From Toxonevra muliebris (taxonomy: Eukaryota > Arthropoda > Insecta > Diptera > Pallopteridae): a DNA stretch of 64,000 bases. The translations under genes were made by a program, and so were the position numbers. Below the pieces are notes generated by a model that saw only the letters and a program-made list of their open reading frames with translations, was not told the origin of the DNA and ran no database searches. Positions 1-10,077 of the stretch are shown here, piece by piece. The first letter of the stretch is position 1. Every line of letters begins with the position of its first letter. Location: positions 61,932,852 through 61,996,851 of the forward strand of contig OY829329.1 in the NCBI GenBank assembly GCA_963691655.1, read 5' to 3'.

Positions 1-386
1 CAGCTCAACTCGCTCTAGCCCAGTCCAGCCCAGCATTTAGTAAATAAATCAAAAATTAAAAGTGAAATCCCAAAAGTCATTTTTGACTTTCTCAAAGACA
101 GCGTCGTCAACGTCTTCTGCTGCTGTGCTTGTTGTTGTTGTAGTTGCCTTTTCTACTTTTTTGCTTTGCTTTACAATTTCAGAAGTTTAGTCTGTACTTA
201 GTTAGTTGAAAAATGTAAAGTTTTTAGTTAAAAAATCAACAAAGTTGTATTTGTGTTGTAGGGACATACATACATATATAATCGTACCTCAAGATAGACA
301 CTCAACCGCACATAAGAAGCAGGGGAAAAAAGTTTTTGCTATACAATTTTTTTCTACAAAGAAATAATCTTAAGTCCCTTTAGCTA
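1..386. other. AT-rich noncoding DNA
   Basis: No coding segment or RNA gene is recognisable. The stretch has a short CTG/GTT-rich run near 115-150 and AT-rich filler. The first 40 bases are more C-rich (CCCAGTCCAGCCCAG) but show no splice or coding signal that I trust. Confidence 0.5.
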
Positions 387-590
387 CACAGAAAATAAAA
401 TTTCTTATGAATTTCTATTTCAATATGATGAATTTTGTTCATCAAACCTTGAATCGTCGGATTTTCATTAATTAATTTTGTATCTTGGCATTCTTCATTC
501 GAATCGCTGAAATTTTACATTAGTTCAATGAATTGTGCTCTGATGAATATAGATGAAGAAATTCAGAAATTCAAGAAATTTCTTTGTGTG
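387..590. mobile_element. Small foldback MITE-like element
   Basis: The left end reads CACAGAAAATAAAATTTCTT after a TA. The right end, read in reverse complement, is CACACAAAGAAATTTCTTGA. The arms continue with related AT-rich words (ATGAATTT, TTGAATTTC), so the piece can fold on itself. There is no coding capacity. The flanking dinucleotide is TA on the left but not on the right, so the exact boundary and family are uncertain. A chance AT-rich inverted repeat is the alternative. Confidence 0.4.
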
Positions 591-2045
591 CATGTCTAGG
601 AAGACGCGCTTCATTTATTTTCGTTTAACCACACACACTACAAAGCACAACAAAAATTGCTTTACTTTTAAATCTACTTTACTTTAGTGCTTTATAATAC
701 AACGCTGTGTGCTCTGTAAAAGTAAGTAACAAATGAAAAAAGCAAAATGGATTACAACTCACTCTCCCATTCTCTCTCTTTTCTTCTCTCTCTCTCTCCT
801 TATATTAATATAATTTTAAACAGTTCTAGCACATTCTCTTCACTTGCTCTCTTGCTCTGCCTCTCTGACTTTTAAATATATACAAGTGTGTGTGCTTCAA
901 ATTGTTTAAAGCAGCTATGGCCACCTATACACGTACAATCATTGACTGAGCTCTTTATTCTATAGAATTAAAATATATGTGTGTGTGTGTGAAATATCTT
1001 ATGCTCTTCTGCACGCATACTATTCTTTGGTCTACGCTGATTTAAAGCTTCTATTAAACAATATATTTAAAACAAAATAGAAAAAGGTTTAGATGTCATA
1101 CTTTATAGGTACGTATCTTTTGGTTTTATAAAAATACATCGAAGTAATGGTAGAAAAAAAGAAGTCAAGGCAAATTTAATATTTTGCTCTCTAGCATCTA
1201 CTTGTAGTAGCAAAACGTTTGAAGTGAAGTGCAGTAAATAATAACATCGAAATTTTTATAAAGCATATTTCTTGACTATAGAAAACAAAGCAAGCAAACA
1301 AAATATAAAGATGGTTTTCTTTTAAATTGTTTTTTCTTTTTGTTTATTCCTGGAATAAAAAAAAAAAAAATGCCTAGAGTGCCTTTCGACCTTAGTCGGT
1401 ATGTTTGCATGTGTGTGTGTATCTGTGTGAGTAGTGCATTCTTCTCTTATTCAATTCCACTTGGTTGCACATTGTAAAATTTCTCACATGACGGCACAAA
1501 GGACATCTTAGACAGCAACAAATATAACAGCAGAAATAGCAGCAGCAACAGTAAAAATAACAGCAGCAGCAGTATAACAACATCGCATGCTATAAGATAT
1601 AAAGTTGAAAAATGCACACACACACACACAAATAAGAGAGCAAAATGAATTATGACTGGGGAATACCTGCTGTTCTAGTTTACTAAAATTAGAAAGAAAA
1701 TTCTTTTGCTATTTTTTTTGTTGAAAATAGTTTTTCCTATTCTTTTTCTTCTGCTGCTGCATTGGCTGCAATTGTGTTAAGAAAAATTATTTTTGAGCTA
1801 AACTTTTGTTCAATTTGTATGTAAGTGTGGAAGGAGTTACGGAAAAAGTTGTAACTTTTGTTGACGCCATAAGAAAATTTTCTGTTTTTAAATCAAAATA
1901 TGCGTGTATTAATAAATGTGGCGAAAAAGAAGAGAATGCAGTGAATGTTGAAGCATAATCTTTAATCATATTTTCAGAATATATTTTCTTGGGTGGGAGA
2001 ATGAAATGGTTTTTAGGAAAGTGGGCGTTGCACCTCCCATACAAT
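591..2045. other. Noncoding DNA with microsatellites
   Basis: CT runs (about 765-800), GT runs (about 978-990), a poly(A) tract (about 1357-1370), CAGCAG/AACAGC runs (1535-1580) and an AC run (1616-1630) are visible. Open frames here translate only simple sequence. No exon, RNA gene or transposon end is supported. Confidence 0.6.
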
Positions 2046-2281
2046 CCTAACAGTTTTTTGGGTATATCTCAAGAACCATTTATAGCACAGTACAGAAATT
2101 TGGTACAATAACGAAAATTGACAATGCCATGCTACAACAAAAATATGGGTGGGATTGACAAAGGGGGTGTAGCACCTTCCATATAACCTGAATTCCCATT
2201 ATGAGATATCTTAGGAGGCATTTACGGTACGGTACTAAAATTTAGATTCTTTCAGTTTGTTAGATTAGTGGGTTTGTCACC

Positions 2282-3025
2282 ATCCTCCATTTTTATTCTC
2301 TACTACTAATTCTACTACTATTTTTACTACTATTTTCTACTACTATTTTCTACTACTATTTTCTACTACTTGAATTTCTTTTTTTTCTGCAAATTTTTCT
2401 TATTTTCTATTACTTTTTCAACCAATTTTTTCGACTACTATTTTAGTATTTTTTTCTACTACTTTTTAATACATTTTTTCTTATTTACTACTAATACTTT
2501 CTACTATTTTTTACAACTTTTTACAGTTTTTTCTACTACTATCTTTTGCTGTAACTATTTTTCTGCTACCCTTTTACCACTTCTTTACAACAATTTGTAA
2601 CACAATTTTCTATTCTTTTTCCTAATATTCTCTTTTTTTTGCAAATTTTTCTTATTTTCTACTACTTTTTCAACCAATATTTTCTACTACTTTCTTAGTA
2701 CTTTTTTCTACTATTTTTTTAATACGTTTTTTCTTGTTTTCTACTACTATTTTTTACGACTTTTTTACAGTTTCTTCTACTACTATTTTTTGCTATTATT
2801 TCTATCACTTTTTCTACTCCATTTTTACTATTTTTGTACTACTATGTTTAACTATTTTTCTGCTACCTTTTTACTACTTCTTTACAACAATTTGTAATAC
2901 TATTTTCTATTCTTTTTCCTACTACCTTTTCCACTACTATTTTCTTCTACTTTTTTGCTGCTATTTTCTACTATTTCCATTTCTTTTTCTACTATTATTT
3001 TTACTACTATTATTTCTACTACCTG
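2282..3025 (+). repeat. Degenerate TACTACTATTTT array, copy 1
   Basis: An imperfect tandem array of 12-14 bp units, clearest at 2300-2370 where CTACTACTATTTT recurs back to back, then decaying with T-run expansion. It translates to Phe/Tyr/Leu-rich nonsense frames, which are not genes. Confidence 0.8.
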
Positions 3026-3439
3026 CCTAGATATCTTCAAATCAGATAGGTGGTGCTGTAACAAATTCTATATTTATAATAAATATGAAATTGGTTCAAA
3101 TTTTTAAATAATTTCAAGAGTGGTCTTTGATATGAATATAGAGCGTCCTGAAATATTGTTTCTATAATTCGGTTCAATTGAATAATAAAATTAATCCTAA
3201 TATTTTTTTTGGATATATCTCAAGAACTTTTTATAGAACAGTACAGAAATTTGGTACAATAACAAGAATTGACAATGCCATGCTACAACAAAAATATGGA
3301 CGGGTTGACAAAGGGGGTGTGATACCTACCATATACCCTGAATTTTCATTACGGGATATCTTAGTATGGAAGTATTATTTGTCAAAACCGGATTTAAAAA
3401 ATTCTCTCAATTTGTTGGATTAGTGGGTGTGGCACCATG

Positions 3440-3915
3440 CCTCACTTATGCTTTCTACTACTATTTTTTCTACTATATTCTTCTACTTTTTTCTACAATT
3501 TCTTCTTATTTTCTACAACTTTTTCAACTAATATTTTCTACTACTTTTTCAACTAATATTTTCTACTACTATTTTATTACTTTTTTTCTACTACCTTTTT
3601 AATACATTTTTCTATTATTTCTTTTTATTTTGTATCACTACTTTTTACAATTTTTTTACTATTATTTTTTACTACTTTTTGCAATTTTTTCAACTACTAT
3701 TTTTATTACTACTTCTCCTTCTACTCTATTTTTACTATTTTTGTACTACTATTTTAAAATATTTTTCTACTACTTTTTCTGCTTTTTTACAACAATTTTT
3801 AATATTATTTTCTATTATTTTTCCTACTACCTTTTCTACTACTATTTTCTTCTATTTTCTTACTACTATTTTCTCCTACTTTACCATTCCTTTTTCTACT
3901 ATTATTTCTACTGCT
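3440..3915 (+). repeat. Degenerate TACTACTATTTT array, copy 2
   Basis: The same unit family and orientation as the array at 2282-3025, but shorter and more interrupted. It sits at the equivalent place in the second copy of the duplication, so the array was duplicated with its flanks rather than arising twice. Confidence 0.8.
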
Positions 3916-4079
3916 TTAAGAAATATCTTAAGATCCTGCTTCGCTGTCTTAAAATCCATTGGGTGGCGCTGTATTTATAATAAATATCAAATTGGTTCAA
4001 ATTTTTAAATAATTTTATATATATGAAATATTGTTTCTATAATTCAACTGAAATCTAATAAAATTGTTCAACAAAAAAA

Positions 4080-4684
4080 AAACGCTTAAAAGTTATTTCT
4101 TTTTACTACAGATATGCTGGAGTTTCTATCTAACTGCTGAATGACCCCTTTAGCATCAACTGGGTTAATAATTTTGCTCAAACGGTATCATCAGCCCATA
4201 TGGCATTGTTTTTGTCGAAGGTCACTCACTGATGCGCCTAAAGATCTTTTCTTTTTTTTTGTTGTAAATATCCACTATGTTCTTTGCTATCAGACTTGAG
4301 TTGTTTTCGTACACGTCGTTGAGTTAACATTGGTGATAATAAAATAAAAATATTTAATTTTCTGGTCGTCCAGACGCAACGTAAACTTTCATTTTTAAAA
4401 TTTAATTAACACAATATTTATTTGAGATTTTCATTTATAATGATTCTTTGTTTTTAATGTACAGTTCTGCAAGTTAAATACTTTTGAAAATGTCAATTGT
4501 GTCAATAATTAGATACATTTTTTATCTAAAATTTCTTTTCCAAATTCAATGGATGCCTGAGTTGTCATTACGAATGTTCAATTTTTAATTTCAAGTACTT
4601 CATTCTTTTTTAATTTTCGCGCTTTTTCGCAGAAAATGCAGAACAACGTTTGCCGGGTCAGTTAGTTTTTTAATAAAATTTTAG
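4080..4684. other. Noncoding DNA, possible retroposon 3' end
   Basis: AT-rich sequence without an open frame of interest. Near 4640-4665, AACGTTTGCCGGGTCAGTTA resembles in style the '...GGGTNNGCTAGT' endings of RTE-type non-LTR retrotransposons. That resemblance is from memory and weak; no reverse-transcriptase remnant is visible upstream. Confidence 0.3.
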
Positions 4685-5290
4685 TTTTTCTATTCTTTTT
4701 CCGCTCTCCCTTTTTCGTATTTACTTTTTGAGACTTTTTGTTTTTTTCTTTGAGTTTTCTTTCTCCATTTTTTCGCCACATTTTTATAATTTTTCTATAT
4801 ACTATTTCGTTTTGTCTTTCAGACTTTCTATTTTCCTTCTTTCCATGTTTTAGCGTCTTTTTTATTTTTCCCCTTTCCCATTTTTCTCACACCTTTCATT
4901 TTTCCTTCCGTTTTTCTCCTCTTTCCACTTAATTCTCATTTTGTCCTTCCTTTTTTCTCCTTTCCTCTTTCCCCTTTCCAGTTTTCTATTTAATTCTGTC
5001 CTTTTGCGTTTTTCCTTTTCTTCTAGGTTCTCCTTTTCCACCCCTAACTCTTTTTGATTTTTCTTGCTTTTTTTTTCCCTTCCTATTTTTACCTTTTCAG
5101 ATTTTTCCTATTCCCTTTTTTCTGCTTTCCTCTTTCTCTTCCTTTTCTTCCCTCCTCTAACACTTTTTTCTTGTTCCCTTTTAATTTTGTTTCCATTTCG
5201 TTTTCCCACATTTTCTTTATCCCCATTCCCTTTTTGTTTTCACTTTCTCTTCTTTCTTCATTTCTTCCTCCTCCCTTCTCCCGTTACAAT
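4685..5290 (+). repeat. 600-bp pyrimidine-biased tract
   Basis: The plus strand is strongly biased to T and C, made of short blocks such as TTTTTCTCC, CCTTTCC and TTTTCCTTCC, with few purines and no exact repeat unit. The bias stops abruptly at about 5290. Open frames across it are Phe/Ser/Leu/Pro simple sequence. A tract of this kind could act as a long polypyrimidine region or adopt triplex structure; that is inference. Confidence 0.75.
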
Positions 5291-6170
5291 TTGCGGTAGT
5301 TGCAATTTGGACCAGAACTTTGACCATAAACTCAACTCTGGTATGCTTGGACTTCATGGTCCAATATCTTATAGATTAGAGATCACTGCTAGAATCGGCT
5401 TAGGTAAGAATCTAAAATGTGCAGACAATTACTTCGGCAGACAAAAAACTGATTATAACCTCGATTACCAATGAAGCTTTATTGAAATTATGCTAGACTG
5501 CTACAATTGTGGTTTTCCTGAAAAGTCACACTGCACCGGAATTTATCTTTGAAACAGTTCAATAGCTTGGGAATACAATTAGAAGCTTTTATTGTTATTT
5601 TATATAATAAAAGTTTATTCTGCATTTATGCAAACTTAAGTTTAATATTATAACTAAAACTGAATATATCAACATAATTAATGCAGCATAAGCATAACTT
5701 TTAGACAAAACACACGACAATAGCGAGAACAAAAAAAAAAAAAAAAAAAAAACACACTGTGACACATATTGACCACCAAATGTTACACCGTGTGCCACAA
5801 ACTTACTTCACTTAAACTATACAAATATAACTATAGTACTATGTGAGTGTGTATGTCTATGTGATTAACTAGTTGTCGTTTTTTTTTAGCCTGTTAGCTT
5901 TTAACTTTTTAAACATTTTAAACTTGGTCCTTGGGTTATGTACTTACCTCCTCTTGAGTCCCTCCTTTTTTATACTAGTATAGTATTACTATATCTCATT
6001 ATCGCAGCAGCATCACTATTAAGCTGTGTGTACACCGCGAAAAAGTTAACTATCTAGCCAACATAGAAAAACTTTGAGTTGAGCTTTCAATACAAAACCT
6101 ATTAGATTTAACTGCGGCTCTACTTGGATGTGAATATGTTTTTTTTTATAAAAAATTTTACTTGCATTAG
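5291..6170. other. Noncoding DNA with poly(A) run
   Basis: The sequence directly after the pyrimidine tract (5291-5475) is open in one frame and of mixed composition, but no family is recognised and no splice context is convincing. A 21-base A-run lies at about 5731-5751. The rest is AT-rich filler. Confidence 0.5.
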
Positions 6171-6171
6171 T

Positions 6172-6605
6172 TGTGTTTTATTCGCCAGTCAGTTTAACAT
6201 GTGCGAATAAAACGACAAGTTGTTAAGTCTCTTTTTCGTTATAGTGTTATTCGCAATGAAACTGCTTAGCAGCTAGAGCTGAAACATTTTAATAGATCTC
6301 AGTTATTGCGGTCAATCGCAGGCATTGTTTTTAGTTTTTACTTTTTATAAGAATATTTAAAGATGATTTTAACTTATTTTTACCGCCAGACATTTCAAAT
6401 ATTTTCCTTTTCGGTTTTTTGCCAAACAGTCATGCTTCTTGTTTCGCTATTAGCAATTTACAATAGAATTTAATGTAGTTAAACAACTTGTTAAGTATAC
6501 ATAACAGCTATAATTATACGTGTTATCTCTGCCGCTTTGTTGTTGTTTTCCCATACTAGTTGCTAGTTATACATAACTAGAAGCAAGTGGCGAATAAAAC
6601 GCAGC
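6172..6605. mobile_element. Possible short-TIR element
   Basis: GTTTTATTCGCCA at about 6176-6188 is inverted at about 6588-6600 (TGGCGAATAAAAC), and further copies of GCGAATAAAAC or TTATTCGC occur at 6203 and 6247. ACAAGTTGTTAAGT and ACAACTTGTTAAGT also recur inside. This fits a decayed MITE of about 430 bp. No clear target duplication was found, so the call is tentative. Confidence 0.3.
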
Positions 6606-8950
6606 TATTGTAAGTAATTCCTAGTTTTGGGGGAATTTCATTCCATCGTTTTAGGATTTAATATACATAGGTCTCCGTTTGGAAATTAGCAGGTCTTTGA
6701 TACAAGATTGCCAATTTGAATTCCAGTTAGTTTGAATTGGTTGAATTAAAATTTACAATTGTATATTTTCTCTCAGTGTATTTAGTTTGTACACGCTTAA
6801 AATGAACGTCATTAGAGTGCCATTTTTTCTCTTTTGTCAGCGTATTTTTTTTTTTTTTGTACTCCTTCTTTTTTCTGGCTTTGAAATAGTTAAACAGCGA
6901 CATCAGCTGGTAGAGTTTTGTAACCTGCTGTTTTGCAACTTTTGCTCATTTTCATTATAGTATATCGGCGATGACGGAAGTGGAGGCGCGCGAAACAAGG
7001 CACAAAAAAAAAGAAGAAAAAAAAAGAAATGCACTAATTTTCGTGATTTTTGTCATGTCAGCCTGGATATGTGAGTGCATGTCCTTGTGTGGTTGTGTGA
7101 AATTTCCACAATTCACTGTATACATATATGTGGATGTATGTGTGCGCATGTGTCTATAGCGCTATTAAAATGGCGATGAAAATTTCTAGTAATAGGATTT
7201 TACGACACAACTTACCACAAATTGGATGTGCACGTTAATTAAAAGGACGTGTCGTATATGGTAGTAAGTATGTGTGTGTATGTGTGTGTGTGTGTGTAAA
7301 GTGTGAAATTTAATGGCAGGAGAATAATTCAAAGTAGGCTTTTGTGTGTGTATGCATGCGACTATATAATGCAATGAAATTAGTTGAAGTGCATAGTTAA
7401 GTGTAAGTTTGATTTTGCCATGAGCTTAAACGTAACAATAATTTTCAATAGGCTAGAGAATTTTGGTTAGCACAACAAGCGCCGAAATTTCATTGCAGTT
7501 ATTGCATTTCTGTGTGTTTTGTTATTGTTATGTTTTTCAGACACAGTTTCATACTTATTTTGAATTAATCCTATAAATATTAAGCACTTTTATGGTAACT
7601 TGAGCGGTTTGCAACAAAATTGCAATGTTTTGTACTTATTCAATGTGCCAAAGTATCAGGTTTTGTGCTTTAAGGTTCCTGGTTTTTTGCTGTTCATCAG
7701 GATTTAGTGTAGAGCAAAACTCCGTTGATGTTAGATTTACCTTCTCTGAAGCTGCCGCTCTGATAAGATCCTGTCACTGTTAGTATTTTACTGAACAATT
7801 AAGATTTTATTGAATTGTTTACATTTTGCGTGTAAAATACGCGTAAAGAAAGGTAAACAATTGTAAACAAATAGCTTTTATGTTTCGTTCTTTTCAAAAG
7901 TCTTTTGATTCAGGAGTAGCGATCAGAATTTATGAAGTGTTTATCGGGAATGTGGTGGTTTTATATACAAATACCACCTTTTTTGCTTTTGAATAAGCTA
8001 TTGCTGGTGTCAAAAATGTTATTGGCCTGATTGTTGCTATTCCATTGCGTCTTAGTTCTAATGGCACCCTGATTGATGGACTAGTGGATACGTCTGTTTT
8101 CCGCGTCGCTCGTTATGAGCTCTGCGTGCATGGTGTCGGCTCTTGTTGGGCTATAGTGCCGTCGCAATTTCTATTTCTGTGCCCTATTCTAAGTTTCGTG
8201 TCTATTCGTAAGTTTCGTCACCTTTTCTCGCGTCTACTGGCTCTAAATTGATGGGCTTCGTCGAATATGATTTAGATCTATTCAGCACAAGAAAGCCTGA
8301 TTTTTTTTCTCAAGGTAAGCGCGGTAAACCCCTTGAAGAGCTTAATGGACTCTCTTCAACATTTGTTCTCCAGTTGTTGCTATGACTATTCAGCTTTTTA
8401 AACTTGGTGTGCCTTAGGGTTGTCACTTCAGTTCGACGTTATTAAGGTGCTATAATATAGTGATTTCGAACGTTATCCAAGGCCAGCCGAAGTCTTAATG
8501 AAATAGGTTGAACTGTAATATTAACAAGAAAATCGTTTCTAAGTTAACCGAGTGCGTCAGTTGTCTACGTCGAGTGCCAAAGTTGTCTACCTCGAAGAGT
8601 TTATCAATTCCAAAGTTTTTCGTGTGGTACTTGCCAGGGAATTTGCACTTCCATTTTTTTGTTATCAGCTGCTGCTCGCCTCGGGAGAGGGGGACAGGGG
8701 TGCAAATTACTCAAGCAGCGTCACCTAATTATCCTGACACAGATTTTTTGTAGACATTATGACCTCTGTTGCTCTTAGTCGGAGTCTTGATATAGTCTTG
8801 ATATCCGTCTGACGTTTGGATGTCATTAGCTTGTACTAAGTCAACAGCTCTTAGTACAAACTCTTCTACCTGTGGCCAGTGACTCTGATTCATTGTCAGC
8901 TTTGTAACATTCCTTTAAGTTTTGTCTGTAATTTAGTTAGAATTTGGATT
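6606..8950. other. Noncoding DNA, no recognisable gene
   Basis: The stretch contains poly(T) runs, a (TG)n microsatellite (7270-7297) and a moderately GC-richer segment (about 7690-8750) holding two short open frames on the plus strand (8045-8251 and 8508-8753). I do not recognise their products. They lack splice context and similarity to any family I know, and could be remains of an old transposon. Confidence 0.5.
7270..7297 (+). repeat. (TG)n microsatellite
   Basis: Interrupted TG dinucleotide run, visible directly. Confidence 0.9.
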
Positions 8951-8954
8951 GATT

Positions 8955-9190
8955 TACGGTATGACTTTTATTCACGATTTTGGTCTGAATTTTGGTTTCA
9001 GTTTTGGTTTGAGTTTTAGCTTGAGTTTCGGTTCAAGTTTTGGTTCGAGTTTGGGTCTGAGATATAATCTGATTTTAGAGATATGATTGGATTTTAGCCT
9101 GAGTTTTGACTGGAATTTTTGCAAGACTTTTGGTCTGACTTTTGTTTGAATTTTAACCTGATTTTTAGTCGCTTTTGGTTTGATTTCTTT
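8955..9190 (+). repeat. 12-bp minisatellite block 1 (GGTCTGAATTTT type)
   Basis: A degenerate tandem array in which TTTTGGTYTGAGT-like words recur about every 12 bp. Read on the minus strand it encodes a periodic four-residue motif (PKLE, PKLK), which is the signature of a 12-bp unit and not of a gene. Other blocks of the same family occur through the window. Confidence 0.85.
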
Positions 9191-9299
9191 TTTAAGTGAT
9201 ATATGGATTTCAGATATAAAATCCTTCACTTCTCGATAAATATTTGAACTAGTAAGATCATCGCTCCTGAGTTATTTTTTCCAGAACCTCTTTTCCCAA

Positions 9300-9420
9300 C
9301 TTTGTCATAGAGTCCCACTTGTGTATGGCTTAGCGTGCATGCTAGTTGAAACCTGGTCTAAGCTCGCCGGATCGGGATGGGTGGTGCTAGCCATTTAATT
9401 CACAAATGCCATGACCATAA
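9300..9420 (-). other. GC-richer island with a 29-codon frame
   Basis: On the minus strand, ATG at 9395 opens a short frame beginning MASTTHPDPASLDQ and continuing for about 29 codons. Codon composition looks more protein-like than the surroundings. The possible donor after CAG is GTTTCA, which is a poor match, and no acceptor is evident upstream. It could be a small exon, an upstream frame, or part of an old retroposon. I cannot decide. Confidence 0.25.
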
Positions 9421-10000
9421 AAATAATTCATGCACATTTCAAAAAACAAACAAAAAAAAAATCTCGGACCGGACAAAAAAAAAACCCTTTTGAATACCCA
9501 AAAAAAATGATTAACAGACGGACTAAAATTATAAACTTTATCAAATGCAAAACCCAAACTTGAGAAGCATTATAGCAATTACACGCTTCTCTTCTCTCCC
9601 CTACCCAACCATTCGAGAGATACTGTATCTCATCTCCATGCCCAACCAAAATTAAAGAACTAAGGCTCACATCATTATCTCACATTATTTAATTACTTAC
9701 AATTTATTCATTTCACATAAAAAATTTCATTTTAATAAATTCCATAGCATAGATAGAAAAAAAAACCAATTAATTTTTATAATAACCCAAAAAAAAATGT
9801 AGCAATCGAAATACTATAATTTTGTTTATTATGAACACGCGGTAACCCTAATAAACGGCCTTGCAAAAAAAATATCAGTATCAAAAAAAAAGAAATAACA
9901 TATTTATACAAATAAAAAAAAACGGATCTTAAAAGAAAGAGAGTAGCATCAAAGTAAAGAGTAATAAGTAAATCTATGATAGGAGAAATTGATCAAAATC
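9421..10000. other. AT-rich noncoding DNA
   Basis: Mostly A-rich on the plus strand with several A-runs (9450-9510, 9755-9910). Nothing coding is supported. On the minus strand this is the start of the intron downstream of the exon at 10007-10075. Confidence 0.5.
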
Positions 10001-10006
10001 ACTTAC

Positions 10007-10075
10007 ATGGTGAAAAGCTCCGATCGATGTCAGCAGGCGCCTGATGAGATGCGTCGGTGGTTAATTGGATTTTAC
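10007..10075 (-). CDS. Internal coding exon (69 nt) of an unidentified gene
   Basis: On the minus strand a T-rich acceptor (TTTTTGTAAATAG) precedes 69 nt that end at a consensus donor (CAT followed by GTAAGT). Only one frame is open. It reads two bases, then K-I-Q-L-T-T-D-A-S-H-Q-A-P-A-D-I-D-R-S-F-S-P, then one base. The length is a multiple of three, so including or skipping the exon keeps the frame. The exon is clearly richer in G and C than the AT-rich flanks, as expected for coding sequence in such a genome. The peptide is polar, with no membrane or signal character. I do not recognise the gene. No second exon of the same gene is convincing in the window, so the flanking introns would be very long. 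An exapted transposon piece is the alternative. Confidence 0.6.
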
Positions 10076-10077
10076 CT

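Larger units (their letters stand above)
2050..4075. repeat. Two-copy tandem duplication of a ~1-kb unit
   Basis: Copy 1 (about 2055-3120) and copy 2 (about 3205-4020) share the same order of parts. First comes a unique-looking head (ATATCTCAAGAAC, CAGTACAGAAATTTGGTACA, TTGACAATGCCATGCTACAA, GACAAAGGGGGTGT). Next is a long TACTACTATTTT array. Last comes a shared tail containing ATTTATAATAAATATNAAATT and GGTTCAAATTTTTAAATAAT. The sequence between and after the copies also matches (GAAATATTGTTTCTATAATTC near 3150 and 4025). Copy 2 is shorter, mainly in the array. The head resembles abundant noncoding fly repeats in style; I do not recognise a protein. Confidence 0.8.

Noticed and set aside
2370..3980. 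Phe/Tyr/Leu-rich open frames that look like membrane proteins
   Set aside because: They are translations of the TACTACTATTTT arrays in a T-rich tract, with no start or splice context and no family similarity.
8972..9229. Lys/Pro/Leu repeat protein (PKLEPKLE) on the minus strand
   Set aside because: The four-residue period is exactly the 12-bp minisatellite; similar frames do not persist in the other blocks.
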